A stretch of 64,000 bases of DNA from Anaerolineales bacterium (GCA_030583905.1 CP129481.1:186001-250000); one strand, 5' to 3'; shown: positions 19,042 to 26,963, counted from the first letter of the stretch. The notes: generated by a model from the letters alone, not told the origin. A program made the numbers and translations.

Positions 19042-19866
19042 TCATCTTGAAGACAAGAATTGTTCCACAATGTTCTGAAACTCTTGCGGCTGATCCATAT
19101 TCGGCAGATGTGCTGCATCTTCAATGGTTATTTTATCTGCGGATTTTATCTTTTCTTTCATGTAATCGGCAGCCGCAAGGATATAGGGCGTATCATGTGA
19201 ACCAACAATAATAAGGACAGGCATGCCCAGTCTTTCCAAACGGTCAAACGCTGGAGTTTCGGTATTCGGCAGGCGTTTTCCCAGACCTTTGACTTCATGA
19301 GATAGCGCAAGACGATTCATTTCATATAGCAGTTTCCGCATGGCGGCATTGACTTGTTCCGGTGTCCGCCCCATGCCATCAAACCAAATCTGAGTTTCAA
19401 TTTCAGCCAGCAAGTCCAGATCGCCGGATTCAAAGGCTTTTTCTGCGTCAGCAAACTTGGCAGGGGTTGGGACATCTAATTCCAATCCACTTGGCGCTGA
19501 ATCGACCATGACTAAAGCCTGTACTCTCGATGGGTGACTTAATGCAAAATCCATTGCCAGACCGCCACCCATGGAACAACCCATGATGACAATGGGTTCA
19601 TGAACTCCCAATGTGTTGAGTAACGAAACTAGATCGCTCATATGACTAAATTCCCCGTCAACGGGTTCGCTTTTCCCATACCCGCGCATATCGTAACGAA
19701 TGACTTGATTACTTTGAGAGAAATATGTAAATTCGTTATTCCATTGACGGCTATCAGCCACGCCAGCATGAACCATTACAAGCGGAGTCCCTGCACCCGC
19801 AACTTCATAATAGAGCTTTGCGTTATCGATACTGACAAAACCGGATTGAGATTGATCTTGTGACAT
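19042..19866 (-). CDS. Alpha/beta hydrolase
   Basis: A 274-residue enzyme. The nucleophile elbow is MGCSMGGGLAMDF (Gly-x-Ser-x-Gly with Cys in the first variable place). The acidic residue is expected in LIIVGSHDTPYI and the catalytic His in DAAHLPNMDQP. An oxyanion region HAGVADSRQWNNE precedes the elbow. Family members hydrolyse esters, lactones or haloalkanes; the substrate is unknown. The ATG follows AAGGAGTGAT. It occupies one putative cassette between attC-like repeats 2 and 3. Confidence 0.85.
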   Translation of the reverse strand: MSQDQSQSGFVSIDNAKLYYEVAGAGTPLVMVHAGVADSRQWNNEFTYFSQSNQVIRYDMRGYGKSEPVDGEFSHMSDLVSLLNTLGVHEPIVIMGCSMGGGLAMDFALSHPSRVQALVMVDSAPSGLELDVPTPAKFADAEKAFESGDLDLLAEIETQIWFDGMGRTPEQVNAAMRKLLYEMNRLALSHEVKGLGKRLPNTETPAFDRLERLGMPVLIIVGSHDTPYILAAADYMKEKIKSADKITIEDAAHLPNMDQPQEFQNIVEQFLSSR

Positions 19867-19898
19867 ATCACTCCTTGTATTCTGCGTTTAGATTTGGC

Positions 19899-20003
19899 GC
19901 CCAACCGGCTTGACATCACTCACGCGTCCGGCAATCCCGTCCAGCCAAAAGACATCTGCGCAGAGCACCCCTTTGGGGTTGACACTGCTGTTCATCGGTA
20001 GGC
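19899..20003 (-). repeat. attC-like repeat 2
   Basis: In minus reading the right end is GATGTCAAGCCGGTTGGGC; GTTGGGC fits the R' consensus GTTRRRY. The left arm is GCGCCTACCG, one base off RYYYAAC, and pairs with CGGTTGGGCGC over ten positions with one bulge. The left arm also forms a small hairpin with GGTAGGC upstream. It lies 50 bases after the stop of the upstream gene and 32 bases before the next start. Confidence 0.55.
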
Positions 20004-20053
20004 GCGATTGTGCCTACCAGTTTCAATTTTCTACACGGAATCATTATTTGTTA

Positions 20054-20941
20054 TTATTCTAATAGTTTTCTTGAAGATGTGAATATATCGTTTTGGTCAG
20101 GAAACTCCAATCTAACCTTATCGAAATTGGGCAATTCAAGTTGTGTATGAAAATGTTCTTTTTCAGTTTCTCGGACTGATATTGATACAACTAGCGCAGA
20201 CGCTCGTCGCGTGATTTTTAACCAACGACGAATTGTATCAATTGGCGGACGTGAATAATCCAACTCTCGCCCAGATAAGATTTTATAAACAAAATGATAA
20301 CCAAACGATTGACTCATATTATATGCAGCACCTGCAAGGTCTTTGTATTGTTTCACCAAATTAGCGTCAACAACTCGTGTAAAAAACTTCTGTTCTTGAA
20401 ATCTTGATTCTAATTTTCCTGACAGTGTTGCCCATTCTTGGGTGTCCGCAATTTGCGCCTGTCTTTCATATAGCAAATAGGAAAGTTTTGGAGTACTTGT
20501 CACTAAACGCCGCAACTGTTGAATAGAAAAAGAAGGATAATAGTATCCATCTAAAGATGATACTTTTGCTTCATAGAAGCCTACGCCAGATATGGGATAA
20601 CCATTGTCAAATGATTTTGATACGACAATTGCAATATCACCATGCTTTTGTTCTGCCTTGCCTGTGAGTTTATATGCTTCAATGCCGAATTTTGATAGAT
20701 TAGTGTTTGGTAAAACATATCCATCAAGTACAACTCTAATGGCTTTGATAACTTGGAAACTAAGAGAGTTTTCATCCCAGTCAACGTCTGGGCATCGCTG
20801 AACTGTTTTATCCACATAGTCTTGTAATCTGTTTACGAGATTAATAGGAGACTTGAAGTTATCAAATGCTTCGCCCCGTGGAAAGACTGTTCTTGATTTT
20901 TCTAGGTTATTTAGGTCTCTAACTACTGGATTATTTTTCAT
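20054..20941 (-). CDS. AT-rich hypothetical protein, possible PD-(D/E)XK nuclease fold
   Basis: A 295-residue protein, visibly richer in A and T than its neighbours, suggesting foreign origin. GDIAIVV followed after about 14 residues by GVGFYEAKVSS has the Asp ... Glu-x-Lys spacing of PD-(D/E)XK nucleases, as in many restriction enzymes, but this is only a motif resemblance. No helicase, methyltransferase or specificity partner is adjacent. The start was placed at the ATG at 20941; the frame remains open upstream into the attC-like repeat. It fills one putative cassette between repeats 1 and 2. Confidence 0.55.
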   Translation of the reverse strand: MKNNPVVRDLNNLEKSRTVFPRGEAFDNFKSPINLVNRLQDYVDKTVQRCPDVDWDENSLSFQVIKAIRVVLDGYVLPNTNLSKFGIEAYKLTGKAEQKHGDIAIVVSKSFDNGYPISGVGFYEAKVSSLDGYYYPSFSIQQLRRLVTSTPKLSYLLYERQAQIADTQEWATLSGKLESRFQEQKFFTRVVDANLVKQYKDLAGAAYNMSQSFGYHFVYKILSGRELDYSRPPIDTIRRWLKITRRASALVVSISVRETEKEHFHTQLELPNFDKVRLEFPDQNDIFTSSRKLLE

Positions 20942-20957
20942 AGGTTTCCAAGTAAGC

Positions 20958-21110
20958 ACCCAACGGACTTGCGTCACCGTCCCGAGTGAAGCGAATGGGA
21001 TACCTGCGGGCGGGACGAGGGAACGCCGCTTTGCTGGAACCAGCTTTCAGCCAGAAACCTGTCTGAAAATGCGATGAGTCCCAACCGTGGGGGTGCACGC
21101 TGTGTTAGGC
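20958..21110 (-). repeat. attC-like repeat 1 (best match to an integron attC site)
   Basis: In minus reading: R'' GCCTAAC (21104-21110), ACA, L'' GCGTGCACC (21092-21100), about 110 bases, L' GGTGACGC (20971-20978), AAGTCC, R' GTTGGGT (20958-20964). R'' fits RYYYAAC and R' fits GTTRRRY, and they pair fully with two G-T pairs. L'' and L' pair fully with one extrahelical base in L'', the feature that sets strand polarity in known attC sites. R'' is 6 bases after the stop of the upstream gene and R' is 16 bases before the next start, the normal cassette orientation. Confidence 0.72.
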
Positions 21111-21116
21111 GCATTT

Positions 21117-22109
21117 TTATTTTGGCTTACTTTTAATTTTTCCATAACGCTTGACAAATATACTGGCGCTTAATAATCCGATAATGCTAATTGTGAGTAT
21201 TACAATCCAACCAACACCTTTTTCTTTCTGGCTTGTGTAAGGCAAGATACTGGTTGCCGTAAGCAAAGGGATCATAGTCCCTATAGGTTTAGTCGCTTCG
21301 ACAATTGCTGACGGAGTATAAGTAGAAGACTGAGTAGGGGTAGACAAAGCAGGGGTACATGCAGGTTGGATAAGCAGTTTTTGTCCGACCTGAATAATAG
21401 TAGAATCGCCTGCCATATTATTAAGATTACGAATAGTGTCTATTGTTACGCCATATGCTTGGGCAATGTTCCATAGGGATTGCCCATACCCAACGACATG
21501 GATTATTGAGCAGTCTTCACCAGGGATGTTTGTTTCTAGCGGAGCATACGAAAGAGGCGTCGCATCAGATACAATGGCTTCTATTTCTTCTCCTGGACGA
21601 ATGTCAACAGTGTAATATACCTGACCATTATCTGATAATGCTATTCCTGCTCCAATGTCGCCTGTTGAATAGCCAATCAGGATATGCCTGTGCCCCCAAT
21701 CAACCCAAATTTCATAAACAACCACAGATACCGTTACGACTCCATCATGCCCGCCAGCAACATTCTCCTGAAGCCCCATGCTTTTCGGAGTTGTGCCATC
21801 GCTATGTAGGTGTGTTCCAGATTGTATAGCGGCTTGGTGTTCAGAATGCTCTTGAGCATAAGCCATCAACCAAGGGTCGATGCGGTAGGGTTCAAGCCCA
21901 TAAGAAGCTCTTAATGCGTTCACTGCATTAACAAGATCATATGGTGTCTCGCTCTGAGCGATGGCTACAAGTGGAAAACTTAACCAAATTGCTATCAAAG
22001 CCAAGGGTACTATGAGGAATTTTATTCTGCTTTGCTTAAACATACTTGCTTTAGATTTCTCTTCTGCGACAACTTTATGCGCCGAACTAGTATTTAGATG
22101 GTCATTCAC
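21117..22109 (-). CDS. CAP-domain and LysM-domain cell-surface protein
   Basis: A 330-residue exported protein. A signal or anchor segment at about residues 30-50 (FLIVPLALIAIWLSFPLVAIA) is followed by a CAP/SCP domain (LVNAVNALRASYGLEPYRID, AQEHSEHQA, HSDG, ENVAGG) and then a LysM-like repeat (VGYGQSLWNIAQAYGVTIDT ... VGQKLLI). A Thr/Ser/Pro-rich linker and a C-terminal membrane segment (WIVILTISIIGLLSASIFV) complete it. LysM suggests peptidoglycan binding. The start is GTG at 22109; a later ATG at 22043 is possible. A well-formed promoter lies upstream. It precedes attC-like repeat 1 and may be the first gene of the array. Confidence 0.75.
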   Translation of the reverse strand: MNDHLNTSSAHKVVAEEKSKASMFKQSRIKFLIVPLALIAIWLSFPLVAIAQSETPYDLVNAVNALRASYGLEPYRIDPWLMAYAQEHSEHQAAIQSGTHLHSDGTTPKSMGLQENVAGGHDGVVTVSVVVYEIWVDWGHRHILIGYSTGDIGAGIALSDNGQVYYTVDIRPGEEIEAIVSDATPLSYAPLETNIPGEDCSIIHVVGYGQSLWNIAQAYGVTIDTIRNLNNMAGDSTIIQVGQKLLIQPACTPALSTPTQSSTYTPSAIVEATKPIGTMIPLLTATSILPYTSQKEKGVGWIVILTISIIGLLSASIFVKRYGKIKSKPK

Positions 22110-22189
22110 TGTATAACTGCTTATAGGCGGAAGCCCCCAAAAAATCCACCTGGGCGTATAAGTAGAATAGGTAAAAACCGAATGCGCAA

Positions 22190-22218
22190 ATTATAAACAC
22201 GCCCACAACACCGGTCAA
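22190..22218 (-). promoter_or_regulatory. Promoter upstream of the CAP/LysM gene
   Basis: On the minus strand TTGACC (22213-22218) and TATAAT (22190-22195) are separated by exactly 17 bases. Transcription would start about 75 bases before the GTG start. This could drive the promoterless genes downstream, as a cassette-array promoter would. Confidence 0.65.
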
Positions 22219-22241
22219 CAAAAAACATCGTACAACCCCCC

Positions 22242-22292
22242 TCTCTTTCCTCTTTCTTCTTTCCTCTTTCAAACCTTCCCACTCCCCACTCC
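22242..22292. repeat. Pyrimidine-rich low-complexity tract
   Basis: Repeats of CCTCTTTC/CTTTCTTC-type units on the plus strand. The same units recur at 22713-22800 and 23448-23600. Confidence 0.6.
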
Positions 22293-22658
22293 TCAATTCC
22301 CGAACGGAGCCAAGCCCCCATTCTGCATGAACCAGACCGAATTCGCGACCGCGATCAACACAAAGCACAGGATCGGCGGCGCAAACGATAACCCCGAAAG
22401 GATCGCCGCCGCCGCATTCTTGCACCTTGCAAAAGCGATCCACGCCCCGATCACCAGCGCCAGCGGAATGATGGGATACGACCAGACCGCGATCACGAAC
22501 GCCCACGCCTCCGGCGTAGACCCCTGATCGAACGCCATCACCGAAAGTCCCGCCATCATCAGCCAGATCATCAACGATCCGACCGCCAGCAGCTGCGAAA
22601 CGATCATCCAGACCACCAGTCCGATGCGGGGTTTGGCTTGCACGGCGCTTTCAGTCAT
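22293..22658 (-). CDS. Small membrane protein of unknown function
   Basis: A 121-residue protein with three to four hydrophobic segments (for example IVSQLLAVGSLMIWLMMAG and AWAFVIAVWSYPIIPLALVIG). The ATG at 22658 follows TAGGAGAA. No family was recognised. It sits between two pyrimidine-rich tracts. Confidence 0.65.
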   Translation of the reverse strand: MTESAVQAKPRIGLVVWMIVSQLLAVGSLMIWLMMAGLSVMAFDQGSTPEAWAFVIAVWSYPIIPLALVIGAWIAFARCKNAAAAILSGLSFAPPILCFVLIAVANSVWFMQNGGLAPFGN

Positions 22659-22712
22659 ATCTCATTCTCCTAAAGGTTGAATTCTCGTGTTGTTTTGCAA
22701 CTCCCATATTTT

Positions 22713-22800
22713 ACAGCCATCTTTCTGCTTTCCGCTTTCCAACCCTCAAACCTTCCAACCTGCAAACTCTCCACTTTCCACTTTCTACTTTCCACTCACC
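22713..22800. repeat. Pyrimidine-rich degenerate repeat
   Basis: The plus strand is almost pure C/T with repeated units such as CTTTCCAACC, CCTTCCAACCTGCAAACTCT and CACTTTCTAC. The same 20-base unit CCTTCCAACCTGCAAACTCT recurs near 23548-23567. Confidence 0.65.
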
Positions 22801-23308
22801 CTTCTCCTACCACCTCATTCCCCGCCAGATCCCACACCCTCACCACCACGCGCCCCCCCGCACTTGAACCGAACTTCCAAACATCCGTCCCCACCTGCGC
22901 CGCATCCCCCATCTCCACGACCTGCCCCTCCTCATCCAATATCCTGACTTCCACCCGCGTCACCCTCACATTATCGCTGGCATGAACGGACACCTTGCCA
23001 TCCCTCCGCTCGATCCTATGGATCACGGGCGGATTGAACCAATCGGACAAGGCGACATTGTACGCGCTCAAGACCGTCCCTGCCGCCATCTGCGCATAGA
23101 TCGGCTCGCTCTTTGCTGCCCGGCGCGCATACGCCGCCGCCTGCTGGAAACGACTCTGATGCTGTTTCTGTTCCCTGCTGAATTTGCGCCTGCTGAAATC
23201 GGGCTTGCTGCTGATATACGTCTCCCCGTTCGGCATCTGGCGCAAGACCAAATCCCCGATTCCGCCGCTGAGACCCCGCACATACAGGTTTTTCCTGACC
23301 TTTGCCAT
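22796..23308 (-). CDS. Hypothetical protein with a C-terminal Ig-like domain
   Basis: A 170-residue protein starting MAKVRKNLYVRGLSGGIGDL, basic in its N-terminal half (FSRRKFSREQKQHQSRFQQA). The last 60 residues (VSVHASDNVRVTRVEVRIL, then VWDLAGNEVVGEG) look like an Ig-like or FlgD-type fold. No family was recognised. There is no signal peptide. The ATG is preceded by GAAGGAGGATGGT, a strong ribosome binding site. TATAAT on the minus strand lies about 90 bases upstream, next to three 11-base repeats. Confidence 0.65.
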   Translation of the reverse strand: MAKVRKNLYVRGLSGGIGDLVLRQMPNGETYISSKPDFSRRKFSREQKQHQSRFQQAAAYARRAAKSEPIYAQMAAGTVLSAYNVALSDWFNPPVIHRIERRDGKVSVHASDNVRVTRVEVRILDEEGQVVEMGDAAQVGTDVWKFGSSAGGRVVVRVWDLAGNEVVGEG

Positions 23309-23363
23309 ACCATCCTCCTTCGCTCATCCTTCGAGCTTCCTTCGGTAATCCTTCACCTTGTCC

Positions 23364-23404
23364 ATATGGTGTCTATATGGTGGCTATATGCTCCCTATAT
23401 TATA
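23364..23404 (-). promoter_or_regulatory. Minus-strand -10 box with three 11-bp tandem repeats
   Basis: ATATGGTGTCT, ATATGGTGGCT and ATATGCTCCCT follow in tandem with a period of 11 bases and end at TATAAT (minus strand, 23399-23404). A period of one helical turn directly at the transcription start would suit a repressor binding one DNA face. No -35 box was identified with confidence. Confidence 0.45.
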
Positions 23405-23447
23405 CCCTCGCCCATCCTTCGACCTTCCTTCGCTCATCCCACAGTCA

Positions 23448-23600
23448 ACCGTCTACTTCCACCTCTTTCTTCTTTCTTATTTCCTCTTTCCTCTTCCCAA
23501 CCTTCCAACCTGTAAATTTTCTACTTTCTACTTTCCCCACTTTCCAACCTTCCAACCTGCAAACTCTCTACTTCCCCCACTTTCTACTTTCCACCTTTCA
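23448..23600. repeat. Pyrimidine-rich degenerate repeat
   Basis: Plus-strand C/T-rich DNA built from CTTTCTAC, CTTTCCAC, CTTCCAACC and CTCTTTC units; most units also occur at 22242-22292 and 22713-22800. Confidence 0.65.
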
Positions 23601-23700
23601 CTTCCCTCCCCTCAACCACCCAGACCACTCAGACTAATAAGACCACCAGATCAGTTAGACCAATTAGACTACCCGACCACCCAGACCAATAAGACCGTAC

Positions 23701-23706
23701 TATAAT
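23701..23706 (+). promoter_or_regulatory. -10 box of a probable leaderless GNAT gene
   Basis: A perfect TATAAT ends eight bases before the ATG at 23715; the spacer TCCCCCCA has no Shine-Dalgarno sequence. Confidence 0.55.
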
Positions 23707-23714
23707 TCCCCCCA

Positions 23715-24701
23715 ATGGCATCCATCACCGTCCCCGCGCAGCAAGACGCACATCCCCACCTGCGCCCCCTCAACATCCTGCGAGACCTGCCCGCCGTTGC
23801 AGACCTCGTCGAACTATGCTTCGACGACACCATGGACAGCGAAGGCAGGCGCTACGTTCAGGACATGCGCCGCTCCGGCAAAGACAACGCCTTCCTCAAA
23901 TGGGCAAGCCGCGCCGCCGAAAGCACCTCCCTGCCGCTCACCGGCTACGTCTGGGAAGAGAACGGGCGCATCATCGGCAACGCCAGCCTCGTGCCCTTCA
24001 AACATCGCAAACACCGCCTCTACTTGATCGCCAACGTCGCCGTCCACCCCGACCACCGCCGCAAAGGCATCGCCCACGCCCTCACCGAACGCGCCATCCG
24101 GCACGTCCACGACAAAAATGTGCACGACATCTGGCTCCACGTCCGCGACGACAACCCCGCCGCCATTCACCTCTACCAAACCCTCGGCTTCACCGAACGC
24201 GCCCGCCGCACCACCTGGAAAGCCGCCACCGACCTCCACGCCCAACAACCGGATACTGACATCGCCATCACCGGCAGACATCCAACTCATTGGGAGCCCC
24301 AGCGTCACTGGCTCTCGCGCCTCTACCCCGACCATCTGGCTTGGCACCGCAACTGGAACTTCAACTCCCTCAAGCCCGGTCTCTGGAACTGGCTCTACCT
24401 GCTCTTCGTCGACATCAACATCCGTCAATGGGCAGCCACAAGACAAAACCACCTGCTCGCCACCCTCGCCTGGATCCCTGACGGGCGCGGCGAAGGTCTC
24501 TTTGCAGGGACAGGCGCATCGTCCGACCCCGAAGCGCTCACCGCCCTCCTCCTCCGCGCGCGGCGCGACCTCTATCACCTCTATCCAAGCATCTCGCTCG
24601 ACTTCCCCGTCAGCCGCCTCGACGACGCCATCCAAAACGCAGGCTTCAAACCCGTCCGTACCCTGCTCTGGATGCAAAAGACTTTGGAGCCAGCCAGCTA
24701 G
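23715..24701 (+). CDS. GNAT-family acetyltransferase with long C-terminal extension
   Basis: A 328-residue protein. The N-terminal 170 residues form a GNAT domain: IANVAVHPDHRRKGIAHALT carries the acetyl-CoA pyrophosphate loop, and HLYQTLGFTERAR the C-terminal fold signature. The remaining 150 residues (HWLSRLYPDHLAWHRNW and LYPSISLDFPVSRLDDAI) may be a second, degenerate GNAT-like half. Substrate unknown. It has very high C content in codon third positions compared with neighbours. There is no ribosome binding site, and a -10 box abuts the start. Confidence 0.8.
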   Translation: MASITVPAQQDAHPHLRPLNILRDLPAVADLVELCFDDTMDSEGRRYVQDMRRSGKDNAFLKWASRAAESTSLPLTGYVWEENGRIIGNASLVPFKHRKHRLYLIANVAVHPDHRRKGIAHALTERAIRHVHDKNVHDIWLHVRDDNPAAIHLYQTLGFTERARRTTWKAATDLHAQQPDTDIAITGRHPTHWEPQRHWLSRLYPDHLAWHRNWNFNSLKPGLWNWLYLLFVDINIRQWAATRQNHLLATLAWIPDGRGEGLFAGTGASSDPEALTALLLRARRDLYHLYPSISLDFPVSRLDDAIQNAGFKPVRTLLWMQKTLEPAS

Positions 24702-24788
24702 CTGGCGTAATAGGCAACTTAATCACCCCGCCTGCGTATAACTACAAAAGAAACCGACCCGCGTATTGCGGTCGAAAAGGAGTACCAT

Positions 24789-25163
24789 ATGACAAGATTT
24801 CTCTTACGCTGGGCGATCAACGCGGCAGGGCTGTACGCCGCGATCTGGATCGTACCGGGCATCAACTTCATCGGCGACTGGACCGGCATTCTATGGATCG
24901 CGCTCATCTTCGGTCTGCTGAATGCGCTGGTGCGCCCCCTGCTCAAGTTCCTCACCTGTCCGCTCATCATCCTGACGCTGGGGCTGTTCACCATCGTCGT
25001 CAACACCCTCATGCTGATGCTGACCAGCTCCGTCGGTCAGTCGCTCGGCATCGCCTTCATGGTGGACGGCTTCTGGTCGGCGCTGCTGGGCAGTCTGGTC
25101 ATCAGCCTGGTCAGTGTGGTGCTGAGCATCTTCGTCCGCGACGAGCTGAGACGCGGCAAGTAG
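24789..25163 (+). CDS. Small four-span membrane protein of the phage holin 4 superfamily
   Basis: A 124-residue protein: WAINAAGLYAAIWIVPGI, then TGILWIALIFGLLNALVRPLLK, LPLIILTLG-like and VNTLMLMLTSS, and a last helix LGSLVISLVSVVLSIFV. The pattern NALVRPLLK followed by LTLGLFTIVVN is typical of this family. Despite the name, chromosomal members are common and not prophage evidence; function is unknown. GGAGTACCAT precedes the ATG. Confidence 0.85.
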   Translation: MTRFLLRWAINAAGLYAAIWIVPGINFIGDWTGILWIALIFGLLNALVRPLLKFLTCPLIILTLGLFTIVVNTLMLMLTSSVGQSLGIAFMVDGFWSALLGSLVISLVSVVLSIFVRDELRRGK

Positions 25164-25169
25164 ATCATC

Positions 25170-25208
25170 AAAATGACGGTCACTTCGTGAGTGACCGTCA
25201 TTTTATTT
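25170..25208. terminator. Bidirectional terminator
   Basis: A perfect 15-base stem AAAATGACGGTCACT/AGTGACCGTCATTTT with loop TCGTG and T-rich flanks on both strands. It serves the convergent holin-like and membrane-protein genes. It resembles the terminator at 32744-32780, which has the same GTCACT/AGTGAC stem top. Confidence 0.9.
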
Positions 25209-26855
25209 TATATGCAGGGCGGATGTGGACAACATGATAAATATCAATTGCGAGTTATTTACCATCATCAGTGCAATAAAAACCAGCAGTGACACCTGAA
25301 ACCAACGCTTATCCGCGAGTTCCTTCCATGCCAGCGCAAGGAAGAGCACGATGGCATACGTCCAGTTGACGGAGTACAGGAACACGTCCTTGCCGTAGCG
25401 CATGTGCAGGGCAAAGTTGAAGAGCAGGATCAGGATGAAGGTCAGGGGGAGGCGGTTATCCTGCCTGCGGAAGTTCTTCAGGAAGAGCAATCCGCCCAGC
25501 GCGGCGAGCGCCATCCATGCTACGACTAACACGCGGCTGAGGTCCGTCACGTAGCGGCTGATCTGCATCGGGTCCCTTTTGATGGAGGCGCGGAACATCC
25601 ATACTTTTCGGAAGGGAATATCCTCCTCCATGCGGATCAGCGGCTCCGGCGCAACGAAACTGTGCAGGAACATTACGCGCGCGAACAGGTTGGCGCGTTC
25701 CAATGTCGGCTGGAATTGATTGTGACCTTCGCCTTCATAACTTTTCAAATCCCAAAAATACGGATGCGATCCGGGATAGGCAGCTTCATTCAACAACGTC
25801 AGGGGGACGATAAATGCCAGCACGAGCAACCCATAGATGACAATCTTTTTTATGTCCTGCTTGATGACCAAATGCGCAATGAAGGTCTGCGCGAGGTTCG
25901 AGATGGTGATGCCGAACGCGACCAACCCCGCGATGACCTGCATGTAAAGCGGCTTATCCGTGACCAGCAGGAGTAGGAAGACCAGCGCCACCGCCGCCAG
26001 ATAGATGTACGTCTCGATCAGTGAACTGAAGATCAACTGCGCCGTGGATGCGCCGAACAGCGCGGCGACCAGCATGGCATAGAGCGTGTTCCCGCTCCAA
26101 CGCTTCGCCAGATACCAGACGATGAACACGCACAACGCGCCCGCAAAGGCATTCAGCACGAACGCGGCGTAGAGCGTGTCACCTTTGATGAAAAGCGATA
26201 TCAACCACACAAACGGGCGGACGATGATCAACACGAACGGATGCACCGGACGCCAGTAATAATCGCGCGTCTGTTCGGTGGCAAAACGCCAGCGCCACAG
26301 GCGGGCATCCGAGTCGAAAAAGATATCGTCCGCATCGAAGGCGGGTTGGTTGAAGATGGCAGCCAGGAACAGGTAGATCGAAAAGAAACAGAAGGAAAGC
26401 AGCAAGCCCGCCAGATTTTCATCCACGAACCGACCAAAAGGCGTGTTCCGCATCCCTTTTTCTTTGAGTAGTTTCAACATCCACCCGAAGATCGGCAGTG
26501 CAAGAAGGAGCCCAATCGCAAAGGGAATCCATTGCGTCCCTTCGAGATGATAAAAGCCCGCGTCGAACAAGCTGGGGAATTGCTCCGCCATCTTGAACAG
26601 GATCAACCCGAAGGCGGCGAGCGAAGCGAACAGCATCAGGGCGATCCATGTATCAAACCGCTTGGATGAAAATCCTTGTTTTGCTTTGCCGAGCAGGGAA
26701 TACGTCAACAAGCTGGCAAAGACGTGGATCAACGTCGCCAGAAGAAAAATAATGTAGGGGGATGTGTGGAAATTGCTGGAAAAGCCGACCGCAAAATAAC
26801 TGAGCGGAATGCCCGTCAGCCACGCAATGGCAGGCAGGGTGGGTAGCACTCTCAC
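25203..26855 (-). CDS. Large membrane protein, probable GT-C-type glycosyltransferase
   Basis: A 550-residue protein with about a dozen hydrophobic segments. The central loop FDADDIFFDSDARLWRWR, followed by DYYWRPVHPFVLII, is shared with the paralogue at 29757-31790. An Asp-rich first-loop motif and many spans are typical of GT-C enzymes that use lipid-linked sugars, but no catalytic assay or exact family match supports this. The GTG at 26855 was chosen because AGAGGA lies eight bases upstream; a TTG start at 26921 is possible. Confidence 0.65.
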   Translation of the reverse strand: MRVLPTLPAIAWLTGIPLSYFAVGFSSNFHTSPYIIFLLATLIHVFASLLTYSLLGKAKQGFSSKRFDTWIALMLFASLAAFGLILFKMAEQFPSLFDAGFYHLEGTQWIPFAIGLLLALPIFGWMLKLLKEKGMRNTPFGRFVDENLAGLLLSFCFFSIYLFLAAIFNQPAFDADDIFFDSDARLWRWRFATEQTRDYYWRPVHPFVLIIVRPFVWLISLFIKGDTLYAAFVLNAFAGALCVFIVWYLAKRWSGNTLYAMLVAALFGASTAQLIFSSLIETYIYLAAVALVFLLLLVTDKPLYMQVIAGLVAFGITISNLAQTFIAHLVIKQDIKKIVIYGLLVLAFIVPLTLLNEAAYPGSHPYFWDLKSYEGEGHNQFQPTLERANLFARVMFLHSFVAPEPLIRMEEDIPFRKVWMFRASIKRDPMQISRYVTDLSRVLVVAWMALAALGGLLFLKNFRRQDNRLPLTFILILLFNFALHMRYGKDVFLYSVNWTYAIVLFLALAWKELADKRWFQVSLLVFIALMMVNNSQLIFIMLSTSALHIK

Positions 26856-26963
26856 GGGAAAGATCCTCTTCAAAATTGGCGTTTGGAGTTTACCACAGGC
26901 TGGTTTTGAGCCGATTATCAAATCCCGTCATGGATGGTATAGTTGCAAAATTCAAAGGACCGT

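Larger units (their letters stand above)
23309..23714. other. Gene-free spacer with promoter, 11-bp repeats and low-complexity DNA
   Basis: This 406-base stretch has no convincing gene. It holds, in order: the leader of the minus-strand gene; three 11-base repeats (23364-23396) beside a minus-strand TATAAT (23399-23404); a pyrimidine-rich tract (about 23448-23600); a degenerate array of AGACCAAT/TAAGACC-type units of about 10-11 bases (23618-23700); and the plus-strand TATAAT at 23701. Confidence 0.7.

Noticed and set aside
22102..22292. Possible small ORF ending in VFIICAFGFYLFYLYAQ upstream of the CAP/LysM gene
   Set aside because: No start codon with a ribosome binding site, and a TTGACC-17-TATAAT promoter lies within it.
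24789..25163. Holin-like protein as a sign of prophage
   Set aside because: This superfamily is common on bacterial chromosomes, and no other phage gene is present.
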